From: Tricholoma matsutake
Lineage: Eukaryota > Basidiomycota > Agaricomycetes > Agaricales > Tricholomataceae
NCBI GenBank assembly: GCA_026075535.2
Contig: AP026544.2
Location: 6,572,001 to 6,636,000 of the forward strand
DNA: 64,000 nt
Direction of reading: 5' to 3'
How positions within the stretch are numbered: the first letter of the stretch is position 1; each line of letters begins with the position of its first letter. Of the stretch, positions 16,662 through 28,926 are shown in pieces. The notes under the pieces were generated by a model. It was given only the letters and a program-made list of their open reading frames with translations. It searched no databases and had not been told where the DNA came from. The translations under genes and the position numbers were made by a program.

Positions 16662-18333
16662 TCATGTCGGGCGCAGCTTGAAAATCCTTCCACTAATTGG
16701 CCTTCCCAGGATATGTCGCTGGATGTACTCGTTACGGAACATGCCACGAGGATCGTATTCTTGTAATACATGGACAAAATCGTCAAATCGAGGGTATAAC
16801 TTCCGTAGATCATCTGGCTGTAGATGATGTGTCTTGGCCCAATGTGGGCGACCTTGATACCGGGACATAATTCGTTCATAACCCTCGAAGTACTTTCGAT
16901 AAGGTACATTGAACCCGTATGGCCTTGGAGAAGAGTCAGACTAGCGAACGCAAGACATGAAGGCACACAAACTTGTATTGCACGACCCCGAGCCAACATG
17001 TCTGACGACCGTTGCTGGGGCTTAACCAGATGTCATCTGCGGCAGAGAAACGGATCTCAACCGGTACATGAGGTCTAATTCCGTGTGGGTTTGTGCTTTC
17101 TTTCTCGAGCCACGCTCGAATATCCCGAAGACAGGCTCTAGTATTCTGATATGGAATTGCCCATTCGGTCGTATGTTGAGGATACTGGGTTAGCGAAATG
17201 AGTGAGATGTAGCACAGTATCATTATTCACATACTTTACAATCTATGTTGAATATCATGGGGCTATCATCGATGCCAAGTGTCCGAGCACTGGTAAGCCA
17301 ACAAGAATATCGTGCAACCCACGCATTAAGAAACAAAAAATATCTCGCAAGAAACAAAAGCAATTGGGTGACATGATAACCCAAAAACCTGTTATCCCAC
17401 CAATTTTTGACAGGAAGTTTAGACTGGAAGGAAGGTGGAGGTCAGTACGACCATGGCATGATTCAACGAAGGGCAACGCACTTGTTGTGTACGGTCGAAA
17501 TAACTACATCGCACGATATCTGTCGCAGGGTACCACCAGAAGCGCACGTGCTGAGCTGAATGAACAAGAGAATCAAGATTTTGCATCACTTCCTCGAAAG
17601 GTAATGACTCTTGGAGTTCCTCAAGTCGAAATGCAGGCTCTATCTCTAGCTGGATGCTTAGAATGAGACCTGTCGCTCCGAGTCCGCAAAGGGAAGCTGA
17701 GAATAGATCGGGTTGTTCGTTTCTGGAGCATGAAACACGCCTGCCATCTGCTAAGAGCAAGTTCAATGCCATCACATGGGTGGATATTACTCCATACGCG
17801 ATGCCTGTGCCATGGGTTGCGGTGGTAATAACTCCAGCTAGAGTTTGGTCAGAAATAGATCCGATATTCATCATGGCAAGGTTCCTTTTGGCAAGCTCCG
17901 CATGAAGGTCGTAGAGAGTGATCCCCGATTGAGCAATAAGATATCGCTTCTCGACATTGACCTGTAAAGAAATTCACACATTATCGCTTCAGATCAAACA
18001 AGACCAAACATGTAAAGGTTAATTGCGTACCTCAAGCAACCGATTTAATTTGCCGGTTCGTAACATGAATTCGTTAGTGCAGGCGAGGTCACTTGGGCTA
18101 TGACCGACGCCTACAGCTCTTACTACTTTACGTTCGCGTCGAGCGAGTTCGAGCACGAGTTCGCACTGGAATTCATTTTCTGGCTCAAAGACAGCGAGAG
18201 GTGCAGCATGATAAGTGCGCGCCCAGTTGGTGAATCTAGCTTTAGGTGAAGTGGGAGAGACAGTGACGGGCTGAAGTAAATGATAGAGATTCTGCAAGGG
18301 AATCTCACTGGGGAGAATATTGAGCTGCGACAT
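16662..18333 (-). CDS. ALO1: D-arabinono-1,4-lactone oxidase
   Basis: FAD-linked oxidase that makes D-erythroascorbate, the fungal vitamin C analogue, normally on the mitochondrial membrane. From MSQLNILPSEIPLQ: FTNWARTYHAAPLAVFEPE, VVRAVGVGHSPSDLACT (FAD-binding loop; the His of GHSPSD is where covalent FAD is attached in relatives), then IGSISDQTLAGVITTATHGT, RFWWYPATD, and C-terminal ALO-domain blocks PYQNTRACLRDIRAWLEKE, PVEIRFSAADDIWLSP, PHWAKTHHLQ (HWAK motif), ending GRPISGRIFKLRPT with stop at 16662-16664. Introns interrupt it several times. Upstream in-frame codons lack an ATG, so 18331-18333 is the start. Confidence 0.92.
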
Positions 18334-19017
18334 GGCAGAATGAGATAACACCTCACCTCGAAGCTTTTTTTTTGCGCTTTATAAGTTGCTGGGTGTAGAT
18401 GATGCTCCCGATCGATCACTATACAAGTTTACGCATCGGAGTCAACCGGAGTTGTGCAATCTCGGCATTCGCCGGATATCCCTTTGTCCTCAAAAGGTTG
18501 CTCAAGGGCCAAAAAACAGAGCACAGGGGTTAATTCAAATTGAAAGCCGAAACCATCGAATTTACCGCGATTCCTCCATTTATTTTGCTCCTGCATAACT
18601 ATGCTACTTTTGAACGATCCTAGACTCCATTTGATTTAGACAACTATGTATACAGCCTTGTTAGAATTTCTGGTCATCTACCATAAGCGGACATGAGAAA
18701 AACATTCCAACTTGCTTGACCAGCTTATCAACGGGGTACCGGCATTTGGTAGCATTTTTGGCGCATTTCGAGTGGTTCTCACAAGAAATTCTCGCTCCGG
18801 CTAATTCAATCCGTTCAAAAGTAGAGGTGCGTAGATGTTCATAGGCCATACTGACCCCGACTGAATTGCAATGATATGATTGGAACAATGATCAATTGAA
18901 TCCGGGCCTTGTGGCAAGAGCCGCCCGCTATCTTCAGTATATAATCCACGTATCATTATAATATATATATCATCAAGATTTTAACCGAAAAAATCGAAAA
19001 TCACTCTGGTTCCCATG
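18334..19017. other. Intergenic, AT-rich
   Basis: About 680 bp holding the promoter of the lactone oxidase and the 3' flank of the Hsp70-like gene. It contains a short TA-dinucleotide run near 18955-18970. No gene, RNA or repeat element was recognised. Confidence 0.4.
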
Positions 19018-22000
19018 TCAGTGGCAAGTTGAAACAAAACTGAGGCCAGCGAACCTTCCCCATTCCTGATCATGGTATAATAAAATTCCACGAACTTCAG
19101 CACTGTCCAACTCTAGCCCCAGCTCGAATTCTGCCAAAAGGTTAGCCCAGCTTCACCGAAACTTCCTGTTTTCTCACCGGTGTAAAACCCGCCAGGTTGT
19201 GGTAATGCGGCATTCTGCTGAAATGTAGGTAGAGAAGACAGGTCTACAGTCCATTTGCAAAGCTCGGCGGTTTCTCCTTCATCCGTATATCGCATCATCT
19301 TATCTGAATCACTCGTGTACAGCACGGCAATGAACGACGAATCTGTAAAGGAGAATAAACTATTCGCGCACGACAATAGCCATGTGGTTTAATCACCTTG
19401 GGTCGACTGAGAAAATTTGCTATGAGCAATTAGTCAAAATCATGATCCTAAAAAATTAGCATTTCATGAATGCTTGCCAGAACTTCGTGGTGAGGCGTTG
19501 CCTTGGATTTGTAATCAGGATACGGCTTGAAACATCGATAATACAAACGCACCCCTTCCTGAGAATTGCTCCCTTGGATACCAGGTACTGTAACCTGGAA
19601 CCGCCGGCAACTTATGTATAGATCTGCAAAAAACAAGCAATCAGGGCCACATACCTGTTTTCGCATATCGGAACGCCTGCGTCATTGGTTCTGATATATG
19701 CGGGTCTTTTCATCCAATCTTCGGGTTCCGCCGGTAGTTTGACCTGATATTGCAGGGATAACTTCAGCTATTAGAGATAAAGCGAAGAATATAAATCGTA
19801 CCTTCATGATATATGACCGTGGAGCAATGACACTTGACACGAGAGACCTTCTCGCCAAACCGTACTGTGCGGCACCACGGAGCGTCGCTGTATCAGCGTC
19901 TGTAGGCCTTGCAATGACATTGATCCGAGAAGAAAATCGCTCCTGAGAATATTTCATCAGCAAAGATTCTCTGCAATGGTTTATTACTACCTCTACTCGC
20001 TGCCTCAGATATTCACTTCCGGCAAAGCCTCCCACGAGCAGTAGGGCATGAATTTTTTGATCTACCCTCCGTATTTGGTCCTCGATGAGTTGTAATACCT
20101 TCAAAGTGTTGGAGATGAAGCAAGCTCGGAATAAGTTCACACACCTCGGCGACGACGGGATCGAAAACTTCTCTGCGTAACAAATTACCTGGGATGGAAA
20201 GTTGCCCGTCAACAAGGCCGACTGAAGGGTCGTTTGGGTCCTCAACGTTGAAGCATGTGAAATGGAACATATTGTCTATTCCAGGTGATCTTAACATAAG
20301 GATACATCATTAACTGACACATACCATCATCAATCAAACCAGCGTAAGTAAGTTTATCAGTTTCGCTAAAGGAATGCACTTGGAGAAACAATCAATTAGC
20401 CTCCGAGGCCGATTCACATTGCTTACTAAAGTAGGCCAGTGATGCGGCGTCGAGATGTGCAGGATGGTCGGCCAAAAGGGTCTACAAGTGATAGTAAGCA
20501 GGCATTTTGTTTCACTGACCGGATCATACCTTCACTAGTTCCCGGAAACGGAGGTCAAGGAACAAACTACCGCAATTAGCACCCGATCTTGCACATATCT
20601 CAGCAATTTCGAGGTTTGCCAACTGCCCGATTATCTATATGCGTGGAAAAATGAGTCAATGCAAAACAAGTGAGTCAACAGACCCTTAAACCTTGTACAC
20701 AGCCTGGGAGGCAATTAACCTTGAGATTTTGATTGAGGAGCGTCGGAATGAGAAGACTGACTAGATCTACTGTTCCTCCACCTGCATCGACTACAATGAA
20801 ATTTTGAGATGGCTTGAGCTGATGAATATCTGGCAGATGAGCACAATGGACTGCCGCCGCTTCAGGTTCTGTGATTATCCGGAGTCGATCTCTCCAACTA
20901 ATGTCACCAGCTCTGGCACTTTGAACGAGCCCGGCAGCGATGGCTGCTGCGCGCATGATATCGCAGCCTTTCGCGTCCCATGCAGCAGGGACCGTCAACC
21001 AAACGTCAGCAGAATCTACCAAGCATCAATATGCAATGAATTCGTGCCTCAGCATGAACAACTTACTTAGGTCGGCAACGGCACCTATCTCTCGTGTGAT
21101 TTGGTCTCTGGCATATTCCCACAAACAACTGAGAAAATCAATGATAAGATCAATAGCTTTCTTGCCAGGCTATTGAGCGCTCCACCGTCAGTGAAAGTTC
21201 TTATCAGAGAGATATGAACGCGGACCGGTAATAGAGGAAGACGAGGATCTACAGAGGACTCGTCCCGAAGGGCATGAGGTTCCAGGAATAACTTGAACCA
21301 TTCGCAGCGGGTGGTCCCGGGCATAGGACTCGCATTTTTAGCTTCCAAACCCCAGGCCAAGATTCTTCCATGCTCGTCGTAAAGGAGGCACGTTGGTATC
21401 TATTTATGCATCAGCGTGCAGGGGCGGAAAATAAATGAAAACAGACCTTCCTGAAGGTCTCGGAAGAGCCCTGCCAGTCGAGAATTTGTCGGACTCGACC
21501 ATCAGTAATTCGCGAAGAACCATAAGCCTTTATAATTGTGGGTCAGCACTCAAATACCTGTTGAGAACGACTTACAACACCAGAGAACGTTGTGCCTTGA
21601 TTTGCCCGAGTCAGTTTTCTGGAGGGTAGATGCATAGAAAGGACTCGCCAAAATCAATTGAAATGGACATCTTCCCCTCATCAGGTGGTGGCGACGAGAT
21701 CCTAGGCAGCGGGGGGGCCGACATCATGGGGTGAACCGCCGACATTGAAGGTGAAGTTGTATGTAATGACTGATGAGCAGAGCTCGGCCGCAATAAAGGT
21801 TCATTCATGAGGCTGTTCGAGCCATTGAATGTGAACTGGCCGGGAGCCGGCAGTGAAGGAGGAAATGTGTACTGATTGAAGGGAGTGACACCCCAGGACG
21901 GAGGTTGTGGAGTTGGTGATGGCAACTGAGAATGCACCGGTGGTGGTGATGGAATCGTTGGTTGTTGAAACAAGAGCTTTTCTAAGCCTGGTTGAGGACT

Positions 22001-22090
22001 AGGTTGCTGATTGCTGATCGTATTCTGAAGATAAGTAGGGCGGTTCTCTGTTGCACTCTCAGGAGTTATGGGGTCGCCACAACAGCCCAT
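19018..22090 (-). CDS. HSPA12-like Hsp70-family ATPase with MGCC N-terminus
   Basis: Actin-fold ATPase of the atypical Hsp70 (HSPA12-like) group, which is strongly expanded in mushrooms. The N-terminal ~160 residues are Pro/Ser/Gln-rich and disordered (QPSPQPGLEKLL, SPPPVHSQLPSPTPQ). Then come SISIDFG (phosphate 1), WFKLFLEPHALRDES, VWLTVPAAWDAKG, ITEPEAAAVHCAH, NFIVVDAGGGTVDLVS (phosphate 2), LLVGGFAGSEYLRQRV, IARPTDADTATLRGAAQYG and the C-terminal CKWTVDLSSLPTF. The last exon is joined by a 45-nt intron to give TEFELGLELDSAEVRGILL and stops at 19018-19020. I prefer the ATG at 22088-22090 giving MGCCGDPITPES, since Gly2 and Cys3/Cys4 resemble a myristoylation/palmitoylation site; an ATG 24 nt upstream is possible. 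Clients and role are unknown. Confidence 0.85.
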
Positions 22091-23269
22091 TGTACGGATG
22101 ATTGTACTTAGCAATCTAGCATTGCGATGGCGAACGTTTGTGCCTTGAGTGGCTGTGCATGTCCCATTTAACCCTAACTCGAGGCCTTATAGAAGAAGTC
22201 TCTGCCATTAGTACATACACTAGTTACACAATCTTTTCCCCAAATGTTTATAACTGATCTGAGGAAGGCAAACTAGTACTCAACCCCGCATCACAAATTT
22301 AATCTGAAGCCACCGAGTGCATTGTGTGTCGTCCTGCTAAGAGGTCGTAGAAATAGACCCAAGCTTCTAAAAAGGTATGTTAGAATCAACTGTCGAAGCT
22401 CGAAATCACAAGGGCCCCCAACTTGCTATCAAAGTAAAATTGCAAGAGAAGGAACAAAGGAGCGGCTGATTGTCCAAGTGAGATTTTTCTCTTCGCTTCA
22501 GAATGTCGTAAACCAGATCGTGGGACCAAGGTCAAGTATAGTTGATACCTGAGTCTTCTCAAATTGTTTCACCAGGTTCAACCATGCGCGTTCAAAGAAC
22601 CGTAGCTTCTAGATACATCCGAAGACATCTTCACCGCTGACAGAGATGTGTGGAGGGTATGGGTGCTGAGTCGCAATCATCGGGAGGATCTACCGTGAGA
22701 ACATCAGAGACTTCCAGATTCCAGACACAATGATAAGATCGGAAAGCTGGACCAGCACGTCGTTGAAGAAACCGTGGTATCCGCGGCAGGACACGAGAGT
22801 AATTTCGGGCTCTCGCAATCATTCATCGCTCGGGCGTGAGATGTGTAATGACGTATCTTTCGAACAGAACGGAAACATAACTTCGGCGGCCACGGCTAGG
22901 GCTTTCACCGGTGGGAGCAACCATAGCACCAGCAAGGAAACTAGAATTCAGATTGTCCACGAATTTTCCAAGTCGAAATCCTTTCGGATTACTAGTAGGA
23001 GATTCATCACAATCCGGGTCCTGTATACAAGTGACATCCATAAGGCAACGCCAATTGAATCACACACAAAGATTAGTACCAAGCTGATATTGACGTTGCC
23101 CTGCTAGAGATGAACCGAAAAGCGAGCTACGTATATCAGTGGCGCATTCAGGGTTAAGACAAGTTGAACAGGGTTCTCTGTGCGTGGGATCTCCAGGCAA
23201 CATCAAATGTCACACTCAGAGATAACATTATAGCGTGACAAGTCGACTGCAAGTACCTCTTCATCGCCT
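22091..23269. other. Intergenic between divergent genes, nothing recognised
   Basis: About 1.2 kb upstream of both the Hsp70-like gene and the small gene at 23270. Small open frames on either strand (for example around 22730-23107) have no family features. No tRNA or repeat was recognised. Confidence 0.4.
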
Positions 23270-23656
23270 ATGGCGTCTGTGAAGGCTACTCGGACACTTG
23301 CGCAGAAACTGAACAGTATTTCTGGAACTTGGGTCAAGGATCCCTTCAGACCCAACCTCCAACTACAGACCTTGTTGCAATCTTTGGCTACACACCCCAA
23401 TTTAACACATCGGGTTGTCCTAGCTGCGCGTACATTGAGGGACAATAATCCGTATAAAGAGGTGTGCTTCTCCCGCGAACCTTCAAGGTTGACTAGCGAT
23501 TTGGATGCATTTTACTTATTCTAGTATCCACTATCCAAAAAAACACTCCAACCCGCTTCTATGCCGGCTCACTATGATCGCCTCGTGGAAGGTTTCGAGA
23601 AAAGCGCTAAGGGAATCGGCAGGCCCTGGTGGAAAATATTTTTCGGGATATGGTAG
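23270..23656 (+). CDS. Small basic protein, two exons, probably mitochondrial (unrecognised)
   Basis: Exon 23270-23461 reads MASVKATRTLAQKL, GTWVKDPFRPNLQLQTLL, VVLAARTLRDNNPYKE and joins by a 63-nt GT-AG intron to 23525-23656, YPLSKKTLQPASMPAHYDRL, VEGFEKSAKGIGRPWWKIFF, GIW, stop at 23654-23656. The product is 107 residues with no transmembrane segment. Clean splicing and protein-like composition in both exons indicate a real gene. The length, basic charge and KKTLQPASMP ... HYDRLVEG layout recall small mitochondrial assembly factors (Cbp6/UQCC2-like), but I cannot confirm that, so no symbol is given. Confidence 0.65.
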
Positions 23657-24122
23657 TCTACATGCGGAACTGAATGATTTGGTGCGACGAGAATACTTTT
23701 ATTCGAAACGCCGAGACACCGGACATTGGCGGTCGGGTTGTAGTGCAATTTCGAATTACCGCTGATATCCGTTCCTTTCTATACCATATGAGTTTCTATG
23801 TTGCCTTCTCGCTAATCAGTCAAGGCTGGGATTCCAACAGTGTCGAGATCTCAAGTTTCGCTTAAAGAATCCGGCAAAGGAACACGTTCGTCCTGCACAC
23901 TATTATAGTCAAAACCTGGACACAATTTACGAAACTGAATATATTGTTTTTGTGAAACATTGCTCTCGCAATAACTGACACAACCCTTAGTTGAAGGGAT
24001 GGTAACATCAGTCTCCATTAAGGTTCCATAAAATGCACCGAAATGAAAACCGATATCGCAAGTGATGGAGAGCCGTGGTGGACAGAGGCGGTGATTCTCA
24101 TCACTCCTTCAAGATCTCGTCT
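23657..24122. other. Intergenic between convergent genes, nothing recognised
   Basis: About 470 bp of 3' flanks of the small gene and of NOC2. Open frames present are short and without family features. Confidence 0.4.
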
Positions 24123-26794
24123 TCACCTTCTCGAGCCTGTTGAGATCGGATGGTCAGTATCCCCATTCGGCAGTATGGAGGCACAAGGAAGTGGGGCCAC
24201 ACGAACCTTTTCCACCAGTTTCCGACGCTTTTCCCTAGTTTTTCGTAGCACCTTCAGATACTTACTGAGGGGCGAATCTTCCATGGTTGATTTTAGATCT
24301 GTTTCCCACCGCTGGACGTCACCGAGTTTTCCAGGAGCGAAAGATACGTCTTTCCTCTTTGCCTCCACCCATCGCCCGTTTTCCTCCACCCGTTCTAAAA
24401 GTACCTTGACAAGATCGTAGTTTTTCCCGGAACCAGTGCCAGCCCCCGATCCGGACCTCGAGGTTTTCAGGCTTTTGCGCAGGACAGTAATTATCGGTAC
24501 AATGATTTCAGGGAAAGCAATGCTTCCTTGAACGGCTGGACTTGAGAGCCATTCTCCCAAAAGATATACCGTCTCTTCTAGAATCCCTTCGGAATACACG
24601 CGTGTCTTCACGTATTGCTGGGGGGCACGAATCTGGACTTCAAGATCGAGCGGTCGGAGAGTGGAAGGTTTAGGCCGAGAAGAAGGGGTGAGAGTCGAGC
24701 TGAGAATGGGAACGAGATACGACGCGATAGGAACATAGGTTTCACTGTGTTTGGTCAAATGAAGAAGAGAGCGTATAATGTGCATGTGAAAAGGATAAGA
24801 ACGGTTGGTGGAGATGAGTCTAATCCTTGGCTGTCAGATGGATAGATGCCGATTCCAAAGTTTATGTCTTACTGCATTGCGCCGAGGCTAACCTGGACTA
24901 ATGGGTAAATCAGCGGCTTGAGATTGCTTTCTTGACCTCCATTCGCAACCTGCATCCGAGAGTCGCACGCTCGTGCAAGGACAATAGCCCAAAAGTCAAC
25001 GCAGTGCACATATTGCCAATTGTAAACCAGTTTGTACGCTTCCTGAAAGATAAGAAGTTGCCGTAAATGTCAAAATTAATAATGATAGTGCGCAAGACAA
25101 ACCTTCGTTTTGACTTTCATACTATTCCGTAAGTGGATTGCTAATTGACGAATATAACCAAAGGCATGATGGTATGCTACGGTGTGATCCATGCAAAAAA
25201 CTTCCGACGCCGAGTTCTTCATCAAGTTGATGGACGGGAGCGTGTGCGCGCTTGTAGACCTGGACGACCGAATCAATGTTAGATACGTACCCTGGGACTG
25301 ATGTTAGCAAGGACATATGACGGTTAATGATCCGGTTAGGCATACGAACGCCCACCTTCAAGATATGGTCCATGATAGACGCGTCACTGGCAGTGGCGAG
25401 TTTTCTGATCGACAAAAAGGCTATGATTCGGATGCCATCCTGTGCACTAGACCATAACTCTAGACATTTCTCGATAGGGAATAAGTACAGCAATCATAAA
25501 AACCTACGAAGACATACCTTGAGATACAATTTGACAGCCTTGCGGCTCGTTACAACATAAGGCAAAAGCTTTGCACTCTCTGTAAGGGCGAGTTGCAACA
25601 TGTCACTATCCGTGAGCTGTGAAAGAATATGCAGGATATTGTGGAAATATGACAGGATAAGCTTCTGCAATGTCTTGAATTTTTGAGTTTGAGCGGGTGG
25701 TTTGCTGTTGCGCGGGAATTAGAAGCAAGTCTTGGGAAAAGTTGTAAAATAAACACACAACTTCCCATTACCCAACGTCCTGTAGGGAGCATGATGCTGG
25801 AGTACAACGGGGGTGTACCTAAAAGTGGTAGTCACGAGTTTATTATAGACTGAAAATGAAGTGAGCCACAGCGAAGGATATAAACAGATGACGGTACCCG
25901 ACGCGCTATCAATCCTCCACGCCAGTACCTGATCGTCCTCGTTCATGTGTGCTGCTGCCCTGAAAGCAATTAAGAGCTTCCGAAGAGCTCGCAGAGAACG
26001 TTGCTGATACGAAGAATCATGTACCTACCGTAACCGAATGAATTCAGCAACGCACCTCCATGAGAGCTTTCTGCCATGTTCGCAAAATTCTCTGTGTCAA
26101 AACAGGCATCATCCCTACATCCTGTTCGATGTCACCCTCATCCTCATCGGACTGCGATTCTGTGACATGAGGGTCAAAATTCAGAAGCTCCTTGTCATTT
26201 TCCTGCAGATATTTGTAGAACTCTGGATCTTTCTCCGCAAGTTTCGATAACTCCAGGAGATGCGTTTCGCCTTCCTCTGGAAAATGATGCAACGTTATGC
26301 TTTCGGTATGTAGGATAAATAATTTGACACGTACCCTCCAAATCATCCACTGAGGCAAAGGATGCATCATCGGCAAAATCTGCTTCGTCGTCGTCCGATT
26401 CCTGGTCAGACATACTCTGAATAATGATGAGTCATGAGGAGCAAGATGTGAATTTTTTTGAGAACTACTTGATCAAGGACATCTTCGTCTTCATTCTCAC
26501 TTCCGGCTGAAAAATGACCGTCTAACAGGTCGTCAACAGTCATGGCCTTAAGTTTGCTTCACTGGGCATCAGCATGATGCTCTTCATAACGCAACGAGCG
26601 AACCTTTTGATGGGTTTTTCCTCTCCATCTTCTTCTATATCGTTGGGCTCTGCTCTCTCCTTGCCTTCTTTCGCACCTCTTCTCCCTTGCGACCTCTTTA
26701 AGATTTGTCGATGCTTGTGTCGCGCCTGGATCACCTTCTTGAGCTGACCGCTGGAGGCAAACTTTTTAGTGGCTTTCGTAGCCTTCTTTCCCAT
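24123..26794 (-). CDS. NOC2: Nucleolar complex protein Noc2 (60S ribosome biogenesis)
   Basis: Noc2 pairs with Noc1 and then Noc3 to move pre-60S particles from nucleolus to nucleoplasm. N-terminus MGKKATKATKKFASSGQLKK with a Lys/Arg-rich stretch (nucleolar targeting), then an exon junction giving KPIKSKLKAMTVDDLLDGHF, an acidic segment (SDQESDDDEADFADD), and the signature LLELSKLAEKDPEFYKYLQE, NDKELLNFDPH. The middle is spread over many short exons; the C-terminal exon reads IIRSLLHLTKHSETYVPIAS, RPLDLEVQIRAPQQYVKTRV, YLLGEWLSS, FAPGKLGDVQRWETDLK and SPLSKYLKVLRKTREKRRKL, which is the end of the Noc2 domain. Stop at 24123-24125. The first intron is 47 nt. Confidence 0.93.
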
Positions 26795-27032
26795 TGGAGG
26801 CAGTCACAGGGATACTGAACGAGCTAGTTTAACATCAAGCTAATGGGTCAACTGCAAAAAACTTCAAGGATTACGTAAACTGATTAGATTACTGCAACCG
26901 TGCCGCTAAGATTTCTGCAGATGCCCTATTGTACAGTTACCATGCGGTTCCAACCGTGCAATGAAGAATATGAAGAATCGCCAGTCATTGAATACGCCAA
27001 CGTACTCAAAAAGCAAAAGATAGCTAACAGAG

Positions 27033-28926
27033 CTAACGGAACCCTTCAAATGTCCCAGGGCCTGCACCCCATGGACCTAGACCCATCCCCCCATTCATGT
27101 TCATCGTATTCATTCCGTTCATATTCATGTCATTCCCCATCGCACCGACACCCACGGCCATCATTGGGTCCCCATCCCAGCCGCCCTCCATCCCGAACTG
27201 TCCCTGGTCTCCCCATCCCATCCCAACGCCAGCCATCCCAGCATTGAACATGCCAGGGCTCGCCCCAAAACCGCCACCCATCATCGGCATTCCCAAGCCT
27301 CCAACATTCATATTCCCCATCCCGCCCATCATAGGGTTCCATGCACCGAGCATCTCATCGACGCCGGTCCCCATTCCAATACCCATTGAATTCATTCCCA
27401 TTCCCATGATAGGCTGCACCATCATTGGGTTTTGCCCCATAGCTTGCATTCCTTGTGGCCCCCCAACAAATCCTGCTCGGTTTCCAGAGACGAACCGGGG
27501 GTTTATCGCACCTCCTGCAATAGGCATTGCCCCTGTGGGATTTGATTGGCTGGGTCTGAACGGGGATTTTGGTCGAAGAGCGTCAATCTCAGACGTCATG
27601 GGAACCACAGCTTTGCCTCCGTTTGAGAGTTCCTTGATGCCTTCTTCCCAGCTTTCCCGATCCCACCTTGTCGCCCGCCCACCTTCCTCACCCTCCACGT
27701 TTACAGTTCCCTGAGTATCGTTAAGGGATACGAGACGTTCGTCCTGGCCCTGACCCATTACAGTTACCCATCCTCGTCGGAGGGATGAAGGACGACCAAA
27801 TATTTCGAGGCGACGTAATCCAAGACAGAAATTTTCTATGAGAGTGTACATTTCTGGAGGTTTGCGAGTTGGGTCGGTGGGATCACCCTCCCAGAATATT
27901 ACGTCCGTATCTGTTGGAAGTTGATCATAAGATGACCGACGGGCACATATACTAAAAAGTGACATACCGACGTTACAGTGTACGAACCAACTGTCAGTTG
28001 AACGACGAACCGTGCCTCGAATGCCGATAAGACAATGTAGTTTCGTTCGTGTAAGGAGTGAGGTTGTTGGAGGATCAGTCTGAAATCTCGCTTGGTTAAA
28101 GATGCTATCGAAAATCCGTGTACCAGAGTGCATACCCCGGGACCTTGATTACTTGTCTTGTTCGTTTTCACCCAGACAACATCCTCACACCGTCGGTATC
28201 CCCACTTGGCCAGAATCTCCCGTCCTCTCTCCAATCCTTCGCCAGCCCCACTGCCAACCCACAGAAAGACGAAACTAGGATCTCCGGCAAAAGTGGGAAC
28301 CGGCAATTCTTGAAGGTGGTCCCATGTAAACGAGGATGAAAAGGGGGGGTCGAGAAGAATGACATCAAATTTACTTGGGTGTAGTGACAGCAGCTCCGAA
28401 TAGAACAAATATGATGGGGGAAGAGAGTGACTCGTAACTGAAGCTTTCTTTAGGGTAAGGAGGCGTTGTTGCTTCGGGTATCTAATGCACCGAAACAATG
28501 AGAGGTAAAAAAGGGAAGCAATCACCCTCACTCTTCAAAGCGACGTTCAGGCTCCGCGCCTAAGACCCAGTTCTGCGGCCAGTCCCCTGAGTCTACATAT
28601 CGCTGTGAATAATCGTTCCGAATGGTCTCTTCTTCAGGAACGTAGTTGTGATATCGAGCTACACGTGCACGTTTCGCTGGCGGCAAGTCGATTCGCGGTG
28701 GCTGCTGCAATTTAGACACTGGTAAGACAGGAGGCGAGTCGGGAAGAGGTGAAAGTGGAGGCGTCGGAATCAATGGTAACCTGAGTAATTCATGGGGCGG
28801 TGAATGGAGTGAATGGAGTTGTCGCCGATGATTCTGTTGTGAAAGGCGACTGTTTTTTATGAGCACAGAATGTGTAGAAAGTAGTTCATTGGCAGAACCG
28901 ATGATTTCCATGACTGAAGTAGCCAT
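27033..28926 (-). CDS. MT-A70 family protein, METTL14/Kar4 type
   Basis: N-terminal exon MATSVMEIIGSANELLSTHS with a Pro-rich middle and YVDSGDWPQNWVLGAEPERR; then LTLKKASVTSHSLPP, KFDVILLDPPFSSSFTWDHL, FVFLWVGSGAGEGLERGREI, KWGYRRCEDVVWVKTNK, RTKLHCLIGIRGTVRRSTDS, WFVHCNV, VIFWEGDPTDPTRKPPEMYT, IENFCLGLRRLEIFGRPSSL, RRGWVTVMGQ and a final ~130 residues very rich in Met, Gly and Asn. EDVVWVKTNK, HCLIGIRGTVRRSTDS and the FCLG ... IFGR block match METTL14, the RNA-binding partner of METTL3 in the m6A writer (Kar4 in yeast). The motif corresponding to DPPW (METTL3) or EPPL (human METTL14) is DPPF here. Introns follow GAAGA (to TACCCG), GGTCCCG and AACGTCG. Stop at 27033-27035. Confidence 0.9.

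Noticed and set aside
17202..17666. 154-codon plus-strand open frame
   Set aside because: Antisense to the lactone oxidase, whose spliced product accounts for the region.
27097..27714. 205-codon plus-strand open frame rich in Pro and Ile
   Set aside because: It is the antisense of the Met/Gly/Asn-rich tail of the METTL14-like gene; composition alone keeps it open.
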